Positions 7,404 to 14,904 of a stretch of 29,251 nt of DNA are shown piece after piece. The position numbers were made by a program, and so were the translations under genes. Location: the NCBI GenBank assembly GCA_002478505.1, contig DLOP01000008.1, positions 385-29,635 on the forward strand, written 5' to 3'. Below the pieces are notes generated by a model. The model saw nothing but the letters and a program-made list of their open reading frames with translations, was not told where the DNA came from and did no database searches. Source of the DNA: Lachnospiraceae bacterium UBA7481 (GTDB taxonomy: Bacteria; Bacillota; Clostridia; Lachnospirales; Lachnospiraceae). Each line of letters starts with the position of its first letter. The first letter of the stretch is position 1.

Positions 7404-8042
7404 ATGAGCGTAAATGGAGTTACGGATGGTGTATCATCAAATTACAGTGGATACACAAATTACAGTCAGTCAAACGAAACAAAAGCTGCAGAAAAGACAG
7501 CTACGGATACTGCAGTATCTGAAAAAGAGGATGTCGGAGCAGTTTATGAAGCAAGCAAGGATGCAGCAGCAACAAGTGCTTCCACAAAGAAAACATATAA
7601 GACTGATCCCGCTTTGATCGCAAAGTTAAAACAGGACGCTAACCAGCGTGCTCAGCAGCTGCAGAGTATTGTAGAGCAGTTGATGACAAAACAGGGCAAA
7701 ACATACAATAAAGCCAATGGTCTTAAGGGATTATATGAATCACTTGAAGTTGATGCTGCAACAAAAGCGCAGGCTCAGAAAGACATTGCAGACGATGGTT
7801 ACTGGGGTGTTGATCAGACTTCCAGCAGAATCTTTGATTTTGCAATGGCTCTTTCCGGCGGTGATCCGGAAAAAATGGAAAAAATGCGTGATGCTTTCTT
7901 AAAGGGATATAAACAGGCAGAGAAAGCTTGGGGCGATTCCCTTCCCGATATCAGTAAGCGGACTTATGATGCCGTAATCGAGAAGTTTGATAATTATAAG
8001 AAAGAGAATTCGACTTCAAATGTGACGGAATCACAGGTTTAA
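7404..8042 (+). CDS. Conserved Lachnospiraceae-type protein of unknown function
   Basis: The 212-residue protein has no signal peptide or membrane segment. Its first 60 residues are a disordered Ser/Thr/Ala/Asn-rich region (MSVNGVTDGVSSNYSGYTN). A helical conserved part (about 68-205) follows, with KLKQDANQRAQQLQSIVEQLM, DIADDGYWGVDQTSSRIFDFA and DSLPDISKRTYDAVIEKFDNY. I recognise this arrangement as recurring in Lachnospiraceae genomes but know of no assigned function. Codon choice (frequent GCA, AAA, CAG, GAA) is more biased than in its neighbours, suggesting high expression. AAGGAGG precedes the ATG. It has a possible sigma-28-like promoter and a strong terminator at 8087-8150, so it is probably a single-gene transcript. 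A link with motility or surface structures is a guess. Confidence 0.75.
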   Translation: MSVNGVTDGVSSNYSGYTNYSQSNETKAAEKTATDTAVSEKEDVGAVYEASKDAAATSASTKKTYKTDPALIAKLKQDANQRAQQLQSIVEQLMTKQGKTYNKANGLKGLYESLEVDAATKAQAQKDIADDGYWGVDQTSSRIFDFAMALSGGDPEKMEKMRDAFLKGYKQAEKAWGDSLPDISKRTYDAVIEKFDNYKKENSTSNVTESQV

Positions 8043-8086
8043 AACGCAGCCTGTAAGTTCTTTAAAGAAATTCAACATAATCATAT

Positions 8087-8150
8087 CCTCCCATGCATAT
8101 AATGTAACGAATACACAACGGATTACATTGTATAGCATGGGAGGTTTTTT
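8087..8150 (+). terminator. Long terminator hairpin containing the next gene's ribosome site
   Basis: CCTCCCATGC (8087-8096) pairs perfectly with GCATGGGAGG (8135-8144), with further pairing inside, and is followed at once by TTTTTT (8145-8150). It terminates the 7404 transcript. The 3' arm contains GGGAGG, the ribosome site of the gene whose ATG is the next base (8151). CATATAAT at 8096-8103, within the hairpin, could be a -10 box for the downstream gene. Confidence 0.85.
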
Positions 8151-9701
8151 ATGGATTTAATCAAGCAAACCGTACATATGGAAAGAGAATATCCTAAGGC
8201 GTCTTCTCAATTTGTGGTAGAGGAGGATTTGATCATTCCCGATCAGAAGGCTGATATTTATAAAGTTTTGTTAAACAAAAGCGACATCCTGCAGGATGAG
8301 ATCCGCGTCCTGGATAATCATATCGTCTTCAAAGGAAAACTGAACTACTGCATCCTTTATAAGACGGATACCCAGCCGGCGGGACTATCCTCCTTAACCG
8401 GCAGCATCGCTTTAGAAGAACAGCTGTTTATGGACGGTCTTCAGAATAATGACAGCGTCAATGCTTCTGTTGCCCTGGAAGATTTTGAGGTGACGATCAT
8501 CAACTCCCGCAAATTAAATCTTCATGCACTGCTTCATCTTTCCGCTGTAAAGACGGAACTTTATGACGAAGAGATCTCTTCCGGTCTGGAAACCGACGAG
8601 ATCATTGAAACACATAAGGAAAACCGTGAATTATTAGAGCTTTCCGTATTAAAGAAAGATATCTGCAGGATCAAAGAGGAAATCGAGCTGCCGAAAAGTT
8701 ATCCCAACATCGCGCAGACTCTATGGAAAAGAATCAGCTTAGGCGAGGTGGATATCAAACCGGCGGAGGATACCCTGCAGATCAAATCCAATATATCCGT
8801 ATTTCTGCTTTATATCGGAGAAGGCGAGGATGCTCCCATCCGTTTTTATGAGACCAGCATTCCGTACCAGTGTACTCTGGAATGTAATAACAGCACCGCC
8901 TCCATGATCCCAAGAATTTCTTACCACGTCAGCCACTCAGAAGCGGAAGTACGCCCTGACTTTGACGGCGAAGAACGGATCATCGGCATTGACATGGTTC
9001 TGGATCTTTCCATCAGGCTGTTTACCGAGACAACACTGCCGGTACTATGCGATATCTATGGCACACAACATGATTATCATGCTGTTACTAAAGAAGCAAG
9101 AACTATGCGGCTGTGTGTGAATAATTCCAGCCAGTATACACTTAATGAAAAGGTATCCCTTGCCGAAGACGCCCCTGCCGTAATGCAGCTATGCTACTCC
9201 AATGGATTTTTAAAACTTGACGATCCGAAGATCGTAGAAAACGGCATCGAAATGTGTGGCGTGCTGCAGGTACAGATCTTATACATTACCCAGGAAGACG
9301 CAGCTCCATACGCTTCCTTTACGAAAGATATCCCGTTCTCCTATGTGATCGAAGCGCCACAGATTACAACGGATTCTGTATTTTCCATCGACAATTGTCT
9401 TGACCAGTTAAATATTAATATGGTCAATGGAACAGAACTGGAAATCCGCGCTGCTATCTCTTTCAAGACTTTTGTTTATGAGACTGCTGAATGCAATCTC
9501 ATTACAGACATTGAAATGAATGAGATCGATCCGCTAAAATTAAATGCCTTGCCAAGCGTCATTGTATATTTTGTCAAGGAAGGCGACAGCCTGTGGAAGA
9601 TCGGCCAACAATACTATGTCACGGTGGCTTCCATCATGGAGCAGAACAATCTTTCCTGTGATGTGATCCATCCGGGCGATAAACTTTTTATCGTAAAATA
9701 G
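8151..9701 (+). CDS. SPOCS (DUF3794) and LysM protein, spore-envelope type
   Basis: The 516-residue protein is made of repeated beta-rich units resembling SPOCS/DUF3794 domains, found in spore coat and stress proteins (for example VVEEDLIIPDQKADIYKVL near 22-40, then later copies such as EIELPKSYPNIAQTLW). A C-terminal LysM domain spans about 468-516 (VYFVKEGDSLWKIGQQYY, PGDKLFIV). LysM binds peptidoglycan or cortex glycan. No signal peptide is seen, which fits a protein made in the mother cell and placed on the forespore. Start: GGGAGG six bases before the ATG at 8151. A CATATAAT box at 8096-8103 is close to sporulation sigma-E -10 boxes, but no clear -35 was found. Convergent with livF, sharing the terminator at 9713-9743. 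Confidence 0.88.
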   Translation: MDLIKQTVHMEREYPKASSQFVVEEDLIIPDQKADIYKVLLNKSDILQDEIRVLDNHIVFKGKLNYCILYKTDTQPAGLSSLTGSIALEEQLFMDGLQNNDSVNASVALEDFEVTIINSRKLNLHALLHLSAVKTELYDEEISSGLETDEIIETHKENRELLELSVLKKDICRIKEEIELPKSYPNIAQTLWKRISLGEVDIKPAEDTLQIKSNISVFLLYIGEGEDAPIRFYETSIPYQCTLECNNSTASMIPRISYHVSHSEAEVRPDFDGEERIIGIDMVLDLSIRLFTETTLPVLCDIYGTQHDYHAVTKEARTMRLCVNNSSQYTLNEKVSLAEDAPAVMQLCYSNGFLKLDDPKIVENGIEMCGVLQVQILYITQEDAAPYASFTKDIPFSYVIEAPQITTDSVFSIDNCLDQLNINMVNGTELEIRAAISFKTFVYETAECNLITDIEMNEIDPLKLNALPSVIVYFVKEGDSLWKIGQQYYVTVASIMEQNNLSCDVIHPGDKLFIVK

Positions 9702-9712
9702 TAGGGCAATAA

Positions 9713-9743
9713 AAATGCAGGGGTCAAAACAACCCCTGCATTT
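9713..9743. terminator. Bidirectional terminator between the LysM gene and livF
   Basis: AAATGCAGGGGT (9713-9724) and ACCCCTGCATTT (9732-9743) form a perfect 12-bp stem with a 7-base loop. The A/T ends give a T run on both strands, longer on the minus strand, so it can end both convergent transcripts. Confidence 0.9.
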
Positions 9744-9750
9744 AAATTCG

Positions 9751-10461
9751 TCATACGCCTAAATATGCTTTTTTGACGTCTTCATTTTCCAGCATTTCCG
9801 CCGCATTACCGGACATTGTAATATTACCGGTTTCCAGCACATAAGCCCTGTCCGCTATGCCAAGCGCCATCTTCGCATTCTGCTCTACCAAAAGAATCGT
9901 AATGCCGCTTTCATGGCAGTATTCTATAATAGAAAAAACTTCCTTTACCAGCAACGGAGACAATCCCATGGACGGCTCATCCATCAGGATCATCTTCGGA
10001 GTGCTCATCAAAGCGCGGCCCATGGCAAGCATCTGCTGCTCTCCGCCGCTAAGCGTTCCGGCAAGCTGGTTTTTTCTTTCCTCCAGCCGCGGGAAATGCT
10101 TGTAAATCATCTCCAGCGTCTCACCGATCACTTTTTTATCCTTCTGGATATATGCACCCATCTTCAGGTTCTGATATACTGACAGATTGGCAAAGACCCG
10201 TCTGCCTTCCGGCACATGCGCCATCCCCATGGAAACGATCTTATGACCGGGAACCTTTGTAATATCCTTTCCCTCAAAGATGACCGAGCCTGCTTTTGGC
10301 TGGATCAATCCGGTAATCGTATGAAGAATCGTCGTTTTACCTGCGCCATTGGCTCCGATCAGCGCAATGACCTCTCCCTGGTTTACCTCAAAGGAAACAC
10401 CCTTGATCGCCTGGATCAAGCCATAATATACTTGTAAATCCTTTACTTCCAACATTGCCAT
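9751..10461 (-). CDS. livF: Branched-chain amino acid ABC transporter ATPase LivF
   Basis: One of two ATPase subunits powering a branched-chain amino-acid type importer at the inner face of the membrane. The 236-residue product has Walker A GANGAGKTT (36-44), the signature LSGGEQQ (137-143), Walker B MILMDEP (157-163) and the switch histidine position occupied by Gln in LLVEQNAK, as is usual for LivF. Length is normal. GAGGATTAATTT precedes the ATG. It is last in the operon livK-H-M-G-F, separated from livG by a 97-base spacer with three hairpins, and ends at the shared terminator. Substrate cannot be fixed from the ATPase; a broad hydrophobic or polar amino-acid or urea-like substrate is possible. 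Confidence 0.96.
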   Translation of the reverse strand: MAMLEVKDLQVYYGLIQAIKGVSFEVNQGEVIALIGANGAGKTTILHTITGLIQPKAGSVIFEGKDITKVPGHKIVSMGMAHVPEGRRVFANLSVYQNLKMGAYIQKDKKVIGETLEMIYKHFPRLEERKNQLAGTLSGGEQQMLAMGRALMSTPKMILMDEPSMGLSPLLVKEVFSIIEYCHESGITILLVEQNAKMALGIADRAYVLETGNITMSGNAAEMLENEDVKKAYLGV

Positions 10462-10490
10462 AAATTAATCCTCATGCCTTTCCATAGTCT

Positions 10491-10556
10491 GCAAATTTGG
10501 GCCACAGGCACAATATTTGCAAACCGAATTTATTCGGTTTTAACGAAAAAATTCGT
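10491..10556 (-). other. Three consecutive hairpins in the livG-livF spacer
   Basis: Between the livG stop and the livF start lie ACGAA/TTCGT (10543-10556), AAACCGAA/TTCGGTTT (10521-10540) and GCAAAT/ATTTGC with inner GCC/GGC (10491-10520). They begin three bases after the livG stop codon. They may act as mRNA stabilisers or partial terminators within the operon. Confidence 0.6.
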
Positions 10557-10558
10557 TT

Positions 10559-11317
10559 TTATTCCCCCAGATATGCTTTCACAACTTCCGGATTATTCAG
10601 CACCTCTTCCGTGTCTCCCTGACACAATACCTGACCGAAATTAAGCACCGTCAGCTTTGAACAAATTCCGGATACCAGTTTCATATCATGTTCAATCAAA
10701 AGGATCGTCATCTTAAACTGATCCCGGACAAATCGTATTGTATCCATCAATTCCTGTGTTTCATTAGGATTCATCCCTGCTGCCGGTTCATCCAGAAGCA
10801 AAAGTTTGGGATTGGTGGCAAGGGCTCTTGCGATCTCCAATTTACGCTGCTTACCATAAGGAAGGTTGCTGGCCAAAATATCCGCCTCCTGATCCAGATC
10901 AAATACCTTTAACAGCTCTATGGATTTCTCCCTCATCTCTTTTTCCGCTCTGCGATAAGAAGGAAGTTTCAAAATGCCTGCTATCGTAGGATACGTAATC
11001 TCATTATGCAGACCGACCATCACATTTTCCTGTACGGTCAGTTCCTTAAACAACCGGATATTCTGGAAGGTTCTTGCAATACCCTCCTTATTGATCTCTA
11101 TGGTCTTCTTTCCGGTAATATCTTTACCATCCAGAATAATGTGTCCCTCATTAGGTTTATATACACCGGTAAGAAGGTTAAATACTGTTGTCTTTCCCGC
11201 TCCGTTTGGTCCGATCAATCCGTATAAAGCGCCTTCCTCAATGGAAATATTAAAATTATCCACCGCCCTCAATCCGCCAAAGGATATGCTTAAATTGGTA
11301 ACCTCTAACATTGCCAT
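10559..11317 (-). CDS. livG: Branched-chain amino acid ABC transporter ATPase LivG
   Basis: The partner ATPase of LivF. The 252-residue product has Walker A GPNGAGKTT (36-44), a family-typical signature region NLPYGKQRKLEIARAL (151-166, LivG-type 'YGxQR' in place of LSGGQ), Walker B LLLLDEP (172-178) and the switch histidine in LLIEHDM. The conserved LivG segment GIARTFQNIRLFKELTVQENV is present. Length is normal. AAAGG lies about 12 bases before the ATG, a weaker ribosome site than its neighbours have. It is encoded 85 bases after livM and 97 bases before livF on the same strand. Confidence 0.96.
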   Translation of the reverse strand: MAMLEVTNLSISFGGLRAVDNFNISIEEGALYGLIGPNGAGKTTVFNLLTGVYKPNEGHIILDGKDITGKKTIEINKEGIARTFQNIRLFKELTVQENVMVGLHNEITYPTIAGILKLPSYRRAEKEMREKSIELLKVFDLDQEADILASNLPYGKQRKLEIARALATNPKLLLLDEPAAGMNPNETQELMDTIRFVRDQFKMTILLIEHDMKLVSGICSKLTVLNFGQVLCQGDTEEVLNNPEVVKAYLGE

Positions 11318-11402
11318 ATTGTATCCATGCCTTTCTCTCAGCTATATCAGCAAAACGTTAACGCCTGCAAACCTTTCCGTATCGTCTTAAACGCCAATGA
11401 TA

Positions 11403-12494
11403 TCAGTCTGCTTGCTTCTCCGTCTGTTTCTTGTTCCGTCCCTTCTTCAGCTTTGCAATCATGCCTGCCTTCCATTCAATTGCTTTCGGACTCCAGTTAA
11501 GCAGCATCATGCCGATCAGCACCACCGAATAGATCAAAAGCCTGTATTGCTGCAATCCTCTAAGCATCTCCGGCACCAGCGTCAGGATAACCGCCGCAAT
11601 AATCGAACCGCGGATATTGCCGATTCCGCCAAGCACCACAAATACCAGGATCAGGATCGACATATTATAACCAAAGTTATTGGTAGCTGCCTTTACAATC
11701 GAAATGTTGTGCGCATACAGCACGCCCGCCGCACCGGCAAGCGCCGCCGAAATCGAAAATGCCATCAGCTTATATTTTGTAATATTGATGCCGACAGATT
11801 CCGCGGCAATCAGATTATCACGTATCGCCATGATCGCCCTGCCGTCTCTGGAATGGGTCAGGTTCAATACCACAAACAACGTAATCAGAAGCAGCAGGAC
11901 ACCTATCGTAAAATTGGCGTCAGAAGGCATACCGCTGATTCCCTGAGGTCCCTTGACGATCTCTATCGCACCTTCTTCCATGCCCAACGACATCATATCT
12001 TTGGTAGAAAAATGCAGACCATTGGAATCCTTTCCAAGATAGATAATATTAACAACATTTTTAATAATCTCGCAAAATGCCAGCGTAACGATTGCCAGAT
12101 AATCTCCCCGCAGTCGAAGCACCGGAATGCCAATCAAAAATCCGATCACTCCCGCCGCCAGCGCACCAAGCAGGATTGCAAAGAAAAATCGAAGATATGA
12201 TACTGTTATCACATCCTTCATACAAATAGAAAATACCGCCCCAACAAATACGCCGATACAGGAAAATCCTGCGTGTCCTAAACTCAATTCGCCTAAAATG
12301 CCGACCGTAAGATTGAGCGATACCGCCATAATGGCATAATAGCAGAGCGGCACTAAAAGTCCTTTCATCTGATTGGACATTTTACCCGTATGCATGCAGA
12401 TCTCACATATGATATATACTGCAATGACCATGCCATAAGTAATCATCGTCTGCTTTGTATATGCGGTCATCTTTTTTTTCTTTGCATCTTCCAT
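11403..12494 (-). CDS. livM: Branched-chain amino acid ABC transporter permease LivM
   Basis: One of the two channel subunits of the importer. The 363-residue product has about nine or ten hydrophobic segments. It carries the LivM permease signature in the cytoplasmic loop, GIPVLRLRGDYLAIVTLAFCEI, and a second conserved stretch, TKYKLMAFSISAALAGAAGVLYAH, which forms part of the contact with the ATPases. Its tail is basic (KLKKGRNKKQTEKQ). The start at 12494 has GGAG only two bases upstream and AAAGGGG further off; an internal Met at residue 9 is an alternative start. It lies 49 bases after livH. Confidence 0.95.
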   Translation of the reverse strand: MEDAKKKKMTAYTKQTMITYGMVIAVYIICEICMHTGKMSNQMKGLLVPLCYYAIMAVSLNLTVGILGELSLGHAGFSCIGVFVGAVFSICMKDVITVSYLRFFFAILLGALAAGVIGFLIGIPVLRLRGDYLAIVTLAFCEIIKNVVNIIYLGKDSNGLHFSTKDMMSLGMEEGAIEIVKGPQGISGMPSDANFTIGVLLLLITLFVVLNLTHSRDGRAIMAIRDNLIAAESVGINITKYKLMAFSISAALAGAAGVLYAHNISIVKAATNNFGYNMSILILVFVVLGGIGNIRGSIIAAVILTLVPEMLRGLQQYRLLIYSVVLIGMMLLNWSPKAIEWKAGMIAKLKKGRNKKQTEKQAD

Positions 12495-12543
12495 ATCTCC
12501 AGATATGCCCCTTTCTTAACTCAGTCCCTTAAACTATACTCAA

Positions 12544-13428
12544 CTATACTTTCTCCTGTATCTGCCTGCCAAGAATACCAGTAGGCCTCACCAGCAGCAC
12601 AACGATCAACGCCGCAAATACAATTGCATCCGAAAGTTGGAAAGAAATATATGCCTTACTGAGCGCCTCAATCAATCCCAACAGAATACCGCCGATCAGC
12701 GCCCCCGGAATCGAGCCGATACCGCCGAATACTGCCGCTACAAACGCCTTAATGCCGGGCATTGCACCGGTATAAGGGGATAATGACGGATAAGCAGAAC
12801 AAAGAAGCACACCTGCAACTGCTGCCAACGCGGAGCCTATCGCAAAGGTAAGCGCAATCGTGCCATTTACATTAATACCCATCAACGACGCTGCGCCCCT
12901 GTCCTCGGATACCGCCAGCATCGCCTGTCCTGCTTTTGTCTTGTTAATAAATAATGTCAGACCAACCATAATAACAATACATGCCGCGATCGTCACGACC
13001 GTTTCGCCCGATATGGTTAATGCCCCATCTGCAAGCTTCAGTGGCGGAATCGTGATCACCGATGAAAATATCTTTGGCGAGGAACCGTATATGATCAGTG
13101 CAATATTCTGAAGAAAATAGCTTATGCCAATGGCTGTGATCAATACCGCCAAAGAAGATGCCGCATTCCTAAGCGGACGATAAGCGATCCTCTCAATAGC
13201 AACGCCTAAAATCGTGCAGAAAATCATGGAACAGACTACCGCAACGATCGGCGGCATTCCCATGCTGCTTGTCAGGGAATAGACAACAAATCCTCCCACC
13301 ATGATAACATCGCCATGTGCAAAATTAAGCATCTTAGCAATGCCATATACCATGGAATATCCAAGCGCAATGATGGCATACACACTTCCCAAACTTATTC
13401 CACTGATTACATACGTAATAAAACTCAT
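12544..13428 (-). CDS. livH: Branched-chain amino acid ABC transporter permease LivH
   Basis: The second channel subunit. The 294-residue product begins MSFITYVISGISLGSVYAIIALGYSMVYG and contains MLNFAHGDVIMVG, the hallmark of LivH. Several further membrane segments follow, and the ATPase-contact region SEDRGAASLMGINVN is present. An upstream in-frame start at 13479 lies inside the hairpin that follows livK; AGGGGGA six bases before the ATG at 13428 fixes the start. It follows livK by 73 bases, with a hairpin at 13458-13487 in between, the usual arrangement for making more binding protein than permease. Confidence 0.95.
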   Translation of the reverse strand: MSFITYVISGISLGSVYAIIALGYSMVYGIAKMLNFAHGDVIMVGGFVVYSLTSSMGMPPIVAVVCSMIFCTILGVAIERIAYRPLRNAASSLAVLITAIGISYFLQNIALIIYGSSPKIFSSVITIPPLKLADGALTISGETVVTIAACIVIMVGLTLFINKTKAGQAMLAVSEDRGAASLMGINVNGTIALTFAIGSALAAVAGVLLCSAYPSLSPYTGAMPGIKAFVAAVFGGIGSIPGALIGGILLGLIEALSKAYISFQLSDAIVFAALIVVLLVRPTGILGRQIQEKV

Positions 13429-13457
13429 ATAAATCCCCCTTACCCTATAAATGAGAT

Positions 13458-13487
13458 AAAGGGGGTGCTGTGAAAGCATCCCCCTTT
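13458..13487 (-). other. Intercistronic hairpin between livK and livH
   Basis: AAAGGGGG-t-GCT and AGC-a-t-CCCCCTTT form a strong stem with one bulge, 15 bases after the livK stop. No long T run follows on the minus strand, so it looks like a partial terminator or 3'-end stabiliser for livK mRNA rather than a full stop. Confidence 0.7.
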
Positions 13488-13501
13488 GGATAACTTATTG
13501 A

Positions 13502-14761
13502 TTAATGGAATTCGGTATAAACGCCATTTTCAATAACCATAGCTCTGGGATCTTTGGAAACTTCACCGGTTGCCGCCCAAGTCATATCACTACCTGTCAG
13601 ACCGTCTATCTTGATCTGTGTCATAGCAGCTGAGAGTTTATCACAAATATCGGATACGCTGTCCTCTGATGTCGCACCGCTATTTTCGATGGCTGCCTTA
13701 ATGACATAAACCGCATCATAAGCGTCTGCCGCGAACTGATTAGGGGTCTCTCCATATCGTTCCACATAGGTTGATACAAATGCCTGTGTCTTCTCATCCT
13801 CTGCATCCGCAACGAACGGTGTCAATAACACAACGCCTTCTGCAAGACTTGTATCAAAACCTTCAATGGCAAGCACGCCGTCAAGACCATCACATCCAAA
13901 GAATAACGGATGATAATCCATTGCATCAGCCTGTGTCAGAATCAACGCCGCTTCCTTAGCATAGATAGGAAGAAATACCAGTTCAGCGCCTGCATCCTTT
14001 GCCTGCTGAAGCTGTACCGTAAAGTCACTGTTGCTGTCATCTGTAAAGGATGTCTCCGCAACGATCTCAAACGACTGATTTGCCGCTTCTGATTTAAATC
14101 TCTCATAAATACCGCTGGAATATACATCCGAACTATTGTAGATTACCGCAATCTTGGAAGCCAGCGCATTTCCGCCAATATACTGCGCGGAACCTATTCC
14201 CTGGTTAGGATCCGAAAAGCATACCTGGAATACATTATCATTTTTAGCACAATCCGGTGAAGAAGCCGACGGTGTCAACTGAAACATATTATCATTAGCT
14301 GTCTCTGCCGCAACTGCCACGCAAGGCGCGCTTGTAACATTACCGATCAGGATATCCATGCCCCAATCCTTTAATGCATTGTAGGCATTAACGCCTTTCT
14401 CCTCATTATGCTCATCATCCTCAAACTTGTACTCGATCTGCACGCCATTGATACCGCCTGCTGCATTGATCTCGTCAACCGCTATCTGGATACCGTTCTG
14501 TACAGCAATACCATATACGGATGCACCGCCGGTAGTCGGTCCGATACCGCCGATCTTCCATGATCCTGACGCACCGCCAGCGTTTGATGTACTGCCAGCA
14601 TCTGATGTACTGCCGTCATCGCTGCCAGCATCTGTTGTACTGCCGTCATTGGTGCCAGTGCCTGTTGTACTGCCGTCACCGTCATTGCCGCCGCATCCCG
14701 TCAGAATACTTAAGGACATAGCTGCAACAAGAATCATACTAAGTAACTTTTTCATTTTCAT
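13502..14761 (-). CDS. livK: Branched-chain amino acid ABC transporter substrate-binding lipoprotein LivK
   Basis: The external receptor of the importer. The 419-residue product has a lipoprotein signal peptide ending in LTGC (Cys23 lipidated). A low-complexity Gly/Ser/Thr/Asp linker follows (about 24-66), then a periplasmic-binding-protein type 1 fold beginning WKIGGIGPTTGGASVYG, with GINGVQIEYKFEDDEHN and later ADAYDAVYVIKAAIENSG. ATG at 14761 is chosen because AGGAGAGGAG lies just upstream; the in-frame start at 14812 falls within the leader and has none. It heads the liv operon behind the promoter at 14816-14844. Substrate is uncertain: leucine, isoleucine or valine are the default, but this family also binds other amino acids, amides and urea. 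Confidence 0.95.
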   Translation of the reverse strand: MKMKKLLSMILVAAMSLSILTGCGGNDGDGSTTGTGTNDGSTTDAGSDDGSTSDAGSTSNAGGASGSWKIGGIGPTTGGASVYGIAVQNGIQIAVDEINAAGGINGVQIEYKFEDDEHNEEKGVNAYNALKDWGMDILIGNVTSAPCVAVAAETANDNMFQLTPSASSPDCAKNDNVFQVCFSDPNQGIGSAQYIGGNALASKIAVIYNSSDVYSSGIYERFKSEAANQSFEIVAETSFTDDSNSDFTVQLQQAKDAGAELVFLPIYAKEAALILTQADAMDYHPLFFGCDGLDGVLAIEGFDTSLAEGVVLLTPFVADAEDEKTQAFVSTYVERYGETPNQFAADAYDAVYVIKAAIENSGATSEDSVSDICDKLSAAMTQIKIDGLTGSDMTWAATGEVSKDPRAMVIENGVYTEFH

Positions 14762-14788
14762 ATTCTCTCTCCTCTCCTTTACTACTTC

Positions 14789-14806
14789 ATTAAACATATG
14801 TTTAAT
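14789..14806. promoter_or_regulatory. 18-bp perfect palindrome in the livK leader, operator candidate
   Basis: ATTAAACATATGTTTAAT is perfectly symmetrical over 18 bases. It sits between the predicted transcription start (about 14809) and the livK ribosome site, where a bound dimeric repressor would block transcription. The regulator is unknown. Confidence 0.5.
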
Positions 14807-14815
14807 TTGCAATAA

Positions 14816-14844
14816 AGAATACCACCGGTTCTTGTAAAAATCAA
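14816..14844 (-). promoter_or_regulatory. Sigma-A promoter of the liv operon
   Basis: On the minus strand TTGATT (14844-14839) and TATTCT (14821-14816) are 17 bases apart, with an extended -10 TGG directly before TATTCT. It lies about 55 bases upstream of the livK ATG. The rest of the 14762-14904 gap is AT-rich. Confidence 0.7.
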
Positions 14845-14904
14845 TAGTTTTTTAGATTTTTTTTGTATAAAATGTTAAATATTTCCAATTTTTACATGGG
14901 AATA

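Noticed and set aside
11397..12200. Long plus-strand frame of 267 codons opposite livM
   Set aside because: It is the antisense shadow of livM; composition (many His, Arg, Gln, Asn) is typical of a reverse-strand artefact and no ribosome site is present.
14427..14837. Pro/Val/Leu-rich plus-strand frame near livK
   Set aside because: Arises from the reverse of the low-complexity lipoprotein linker and signal peptide of livK.
14762..14904. T-box or riboswitch in the livK leader
   Set aside because: The leader from the predicted start is only about 50 bases and shows a palindrome but no T-box or lysine-type elements.
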